Assembly: GCF_000150275.1 (NCBI RefSeq)
Contig: NW_002060945.1
Coordinates: 3,371,172 to 3,435,171 of the forward strand
Direction: 5' to 3'
DNA length: 64,000 nucleotides
Source: Trichoplax adhaerens
Lineage: Eukaryota; Placozoa; Uniplacotomia; Trichoplacea; Trichoplacidae
Part shown: positions 62,786-64,000 of the stretch, piece after piece
Layout: each line of letters opens with the position of its first letter
How positions within the stretch are numbered: position 1 is the stretch's first letter
Program-made: the position numbers and the translations under genes
The notes under the pieces: model-generated
Seen by the model: the letters and a program-made list of their open reading frames with translations, nothing else
Told to the model about the DNA's origin: nothing
Database searches by the model: none

Positions 62786-64000
62786 AAATCATCTGATGTA
62801 ATCACTTTAATTTTCTAATTCATCAATGCTGTACTCTCGTTTGAGTTTTCTACCTTTGCGTTTAACTACTTATAACATAATAATGTCACATTTTAAGTAG
62901 TAATTGTTGTATAAAGTGAGTGAAATTTATATCTCCAATTCGATATTTTTATACTTTATATTTATGATTACTAGTAGAATCCACACTCGTAATATTTCAG
63001 GTACTGCATCCACTTATACTTTTTACTTTACAATCTAGATATATCTGCATCCTGTTATTATTATAATTACATGCTAAAAGTTGCAGATCGATTGTATCAA
63101 CTGTAAACCTATTCAAGGTTATACACAATATATCAATGCAATAATGCATGAATAAATTTGCGTGAAAGAAAATTTATAGTATAGTATAGTACTATACTAT
63201 ACAGTAGTAAGTATTAGTAATTCTTGTAATTGGTCGTAACGTATATATATCGATTATTCTGTATATAAACTATGTGAACTTATAGCACAGTATACATCGC
63301 ATATAACAATACAATGTCGACCTTTAATTACTTACTACATACTTTTACGATTATAATAAAATCTATTCCAATTGTGGTTATCCTATCAATCGATTTCTAC
63401 GCAATATGTGTGAAGGGAAACGAAGAGAAATGAAAAGAATTTCATGGTCGTAATTACTGTCTGTAAATCACGAGATTTATGTGGCATAAGATATGAATCA
63501 ATTTATATCATCACTCTCTATTCAACAAAATCTCGCAATTAACCACACGTAAATAATAAATGATAACTGATCTAGATAGCAGATATTTTAATAAGATAGT
63601 GACTAAAATCGCTGTGCACGCTGGCTATATGGCAATTATAATTTTAAATGAATTGACGGCCATGATTTATGTACGTTACTTGGTACGAACATAATAAATA
63701 TACTCGTACTTTAAAAATATTACTATTCTAGAAGGGCTTTCTAACTCTCATGGCTGTAGGTTATGCCATTCAATATTGCAATGAAGTAACTACAAGGCAT
63801 CATTATATGCACAATTTTTTTTTAGCATACTGTATTAAATACGTAAAATACATAGGTTTCCATTACTATGAGGATCAGATTTTGACATCCTCAGTTTACT
63901 TGTATGGCCAAGAGTCCATGAAGCGTGGGTAAAGATAAAAGTACCTTAAAATATCTACCGAAAGAACAGTTCCAGTTACTCAATGCTGATTTAAAGTAAA
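62786..64000. other. 3' flank of the plus-strand P450
   Basis: No exon was recognised to the window end. It contains an AATAAA at 63151 and a perfect palindrome at 63179-63202. The short ORF at 63750-63932 has no protein-like features. Confidence 0.45.
63179..63202. repeat. Perfect 24-bp palindrome
   Basis: GTATAGTATAGT followed by ACTATACTATAC: twelve bases pair perfectly with no spacer. The sequence is built from a GTATA simple repeat, so it may be a microsatellite by-product. It lies ~25 bases beyond the AATAAA of the P450 gene. Confidence 0.9.

Noticed and set aside
56467-64000. Possible downstream DH-PH exons of a Trio-like gene
   Set aside because: No matching plus-strand exon was found. 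The interval to 58415 looks noncoding and the rest is occupied by the P450 genes.

Overview
This is AT-rich animal nuclear DNA with spliced genes. Exons follow GT-AG rules, and the recognisable proteins are metazoan: mitochondrial EF-Ts, CCDC124, guanylate kinase, an NME8/TXNDC3-type axonemal protein, a Trio/Kalirin-type SEC14-spectrin protein and two clan-3 microsomal P450s. Base composition, short introns inside long gene models and ciliary plus Trio-like genes would suit an early-branching animal such as a placozoan. That assignment is an inference and no species marker is visible. All exon joins were made by hand from splice sites and frame continuity; every multi-exon model below closes in frame.

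Layout. 1-3042: upstream DNA with two perfect CRE palindromes, then TSFM (+, 3 exons, 300 aa). 3926-6598: CCDC124 (-, 3 exons, 221 aa), convergent with TSFM. 6700-7446 and 7755-8460: two unrelated tandem-repeat blocks just upstream of CCDC124. 8461-14094: gene-poor. 14095-15859: guanylate kinase (+, 8 exons, 204 aa). 17349-22732: thioredoxin plus three NDK domains plus acidic tail (-, 20 exons, 846 aa), convergent with guanylate kinase. 22733-33448: gene-poor, with at most two small unassigned ORFs and several tandem repeats. 33449-56466: one 29-exon gene (+, 2354 aa) with a SEC14 domain, about 13 spectrin-type repeats and a Ser/Arg/Pro-rich tail of about 18 tandem units, but no RhoGEF, PH or kinase domain. 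58416-59879 (-) and 61307-62785 (+): a divergent pair of intronless paralogous P450s with two inverted repeats between them.

How the parts relate. TSFM (mitochondrial elongation) and CCDC124 (ribosome binding) both serve translation but act in different compartments. Guanylate kinase (GMP to GDP) lies tail to tail with a protein carrying three NDK domains (GDP to GTP chemistry); its domain order is that of an outer-dynein-arm intermediate chain. The P450 pair looks like a local inverted duplication.

Most notable: (1) the SEC14-spectrin protein without GEF domains, built from a three-exon module repeated six times; (2) its tail encoded by a minisatellite; (3) a different minisatellite family in almost every long intron of that gene; (4) the inverted repeats, one holding a TCAAGGTCA-type nuclear-receptor site, at the centre of the divergent P450 promoter region.
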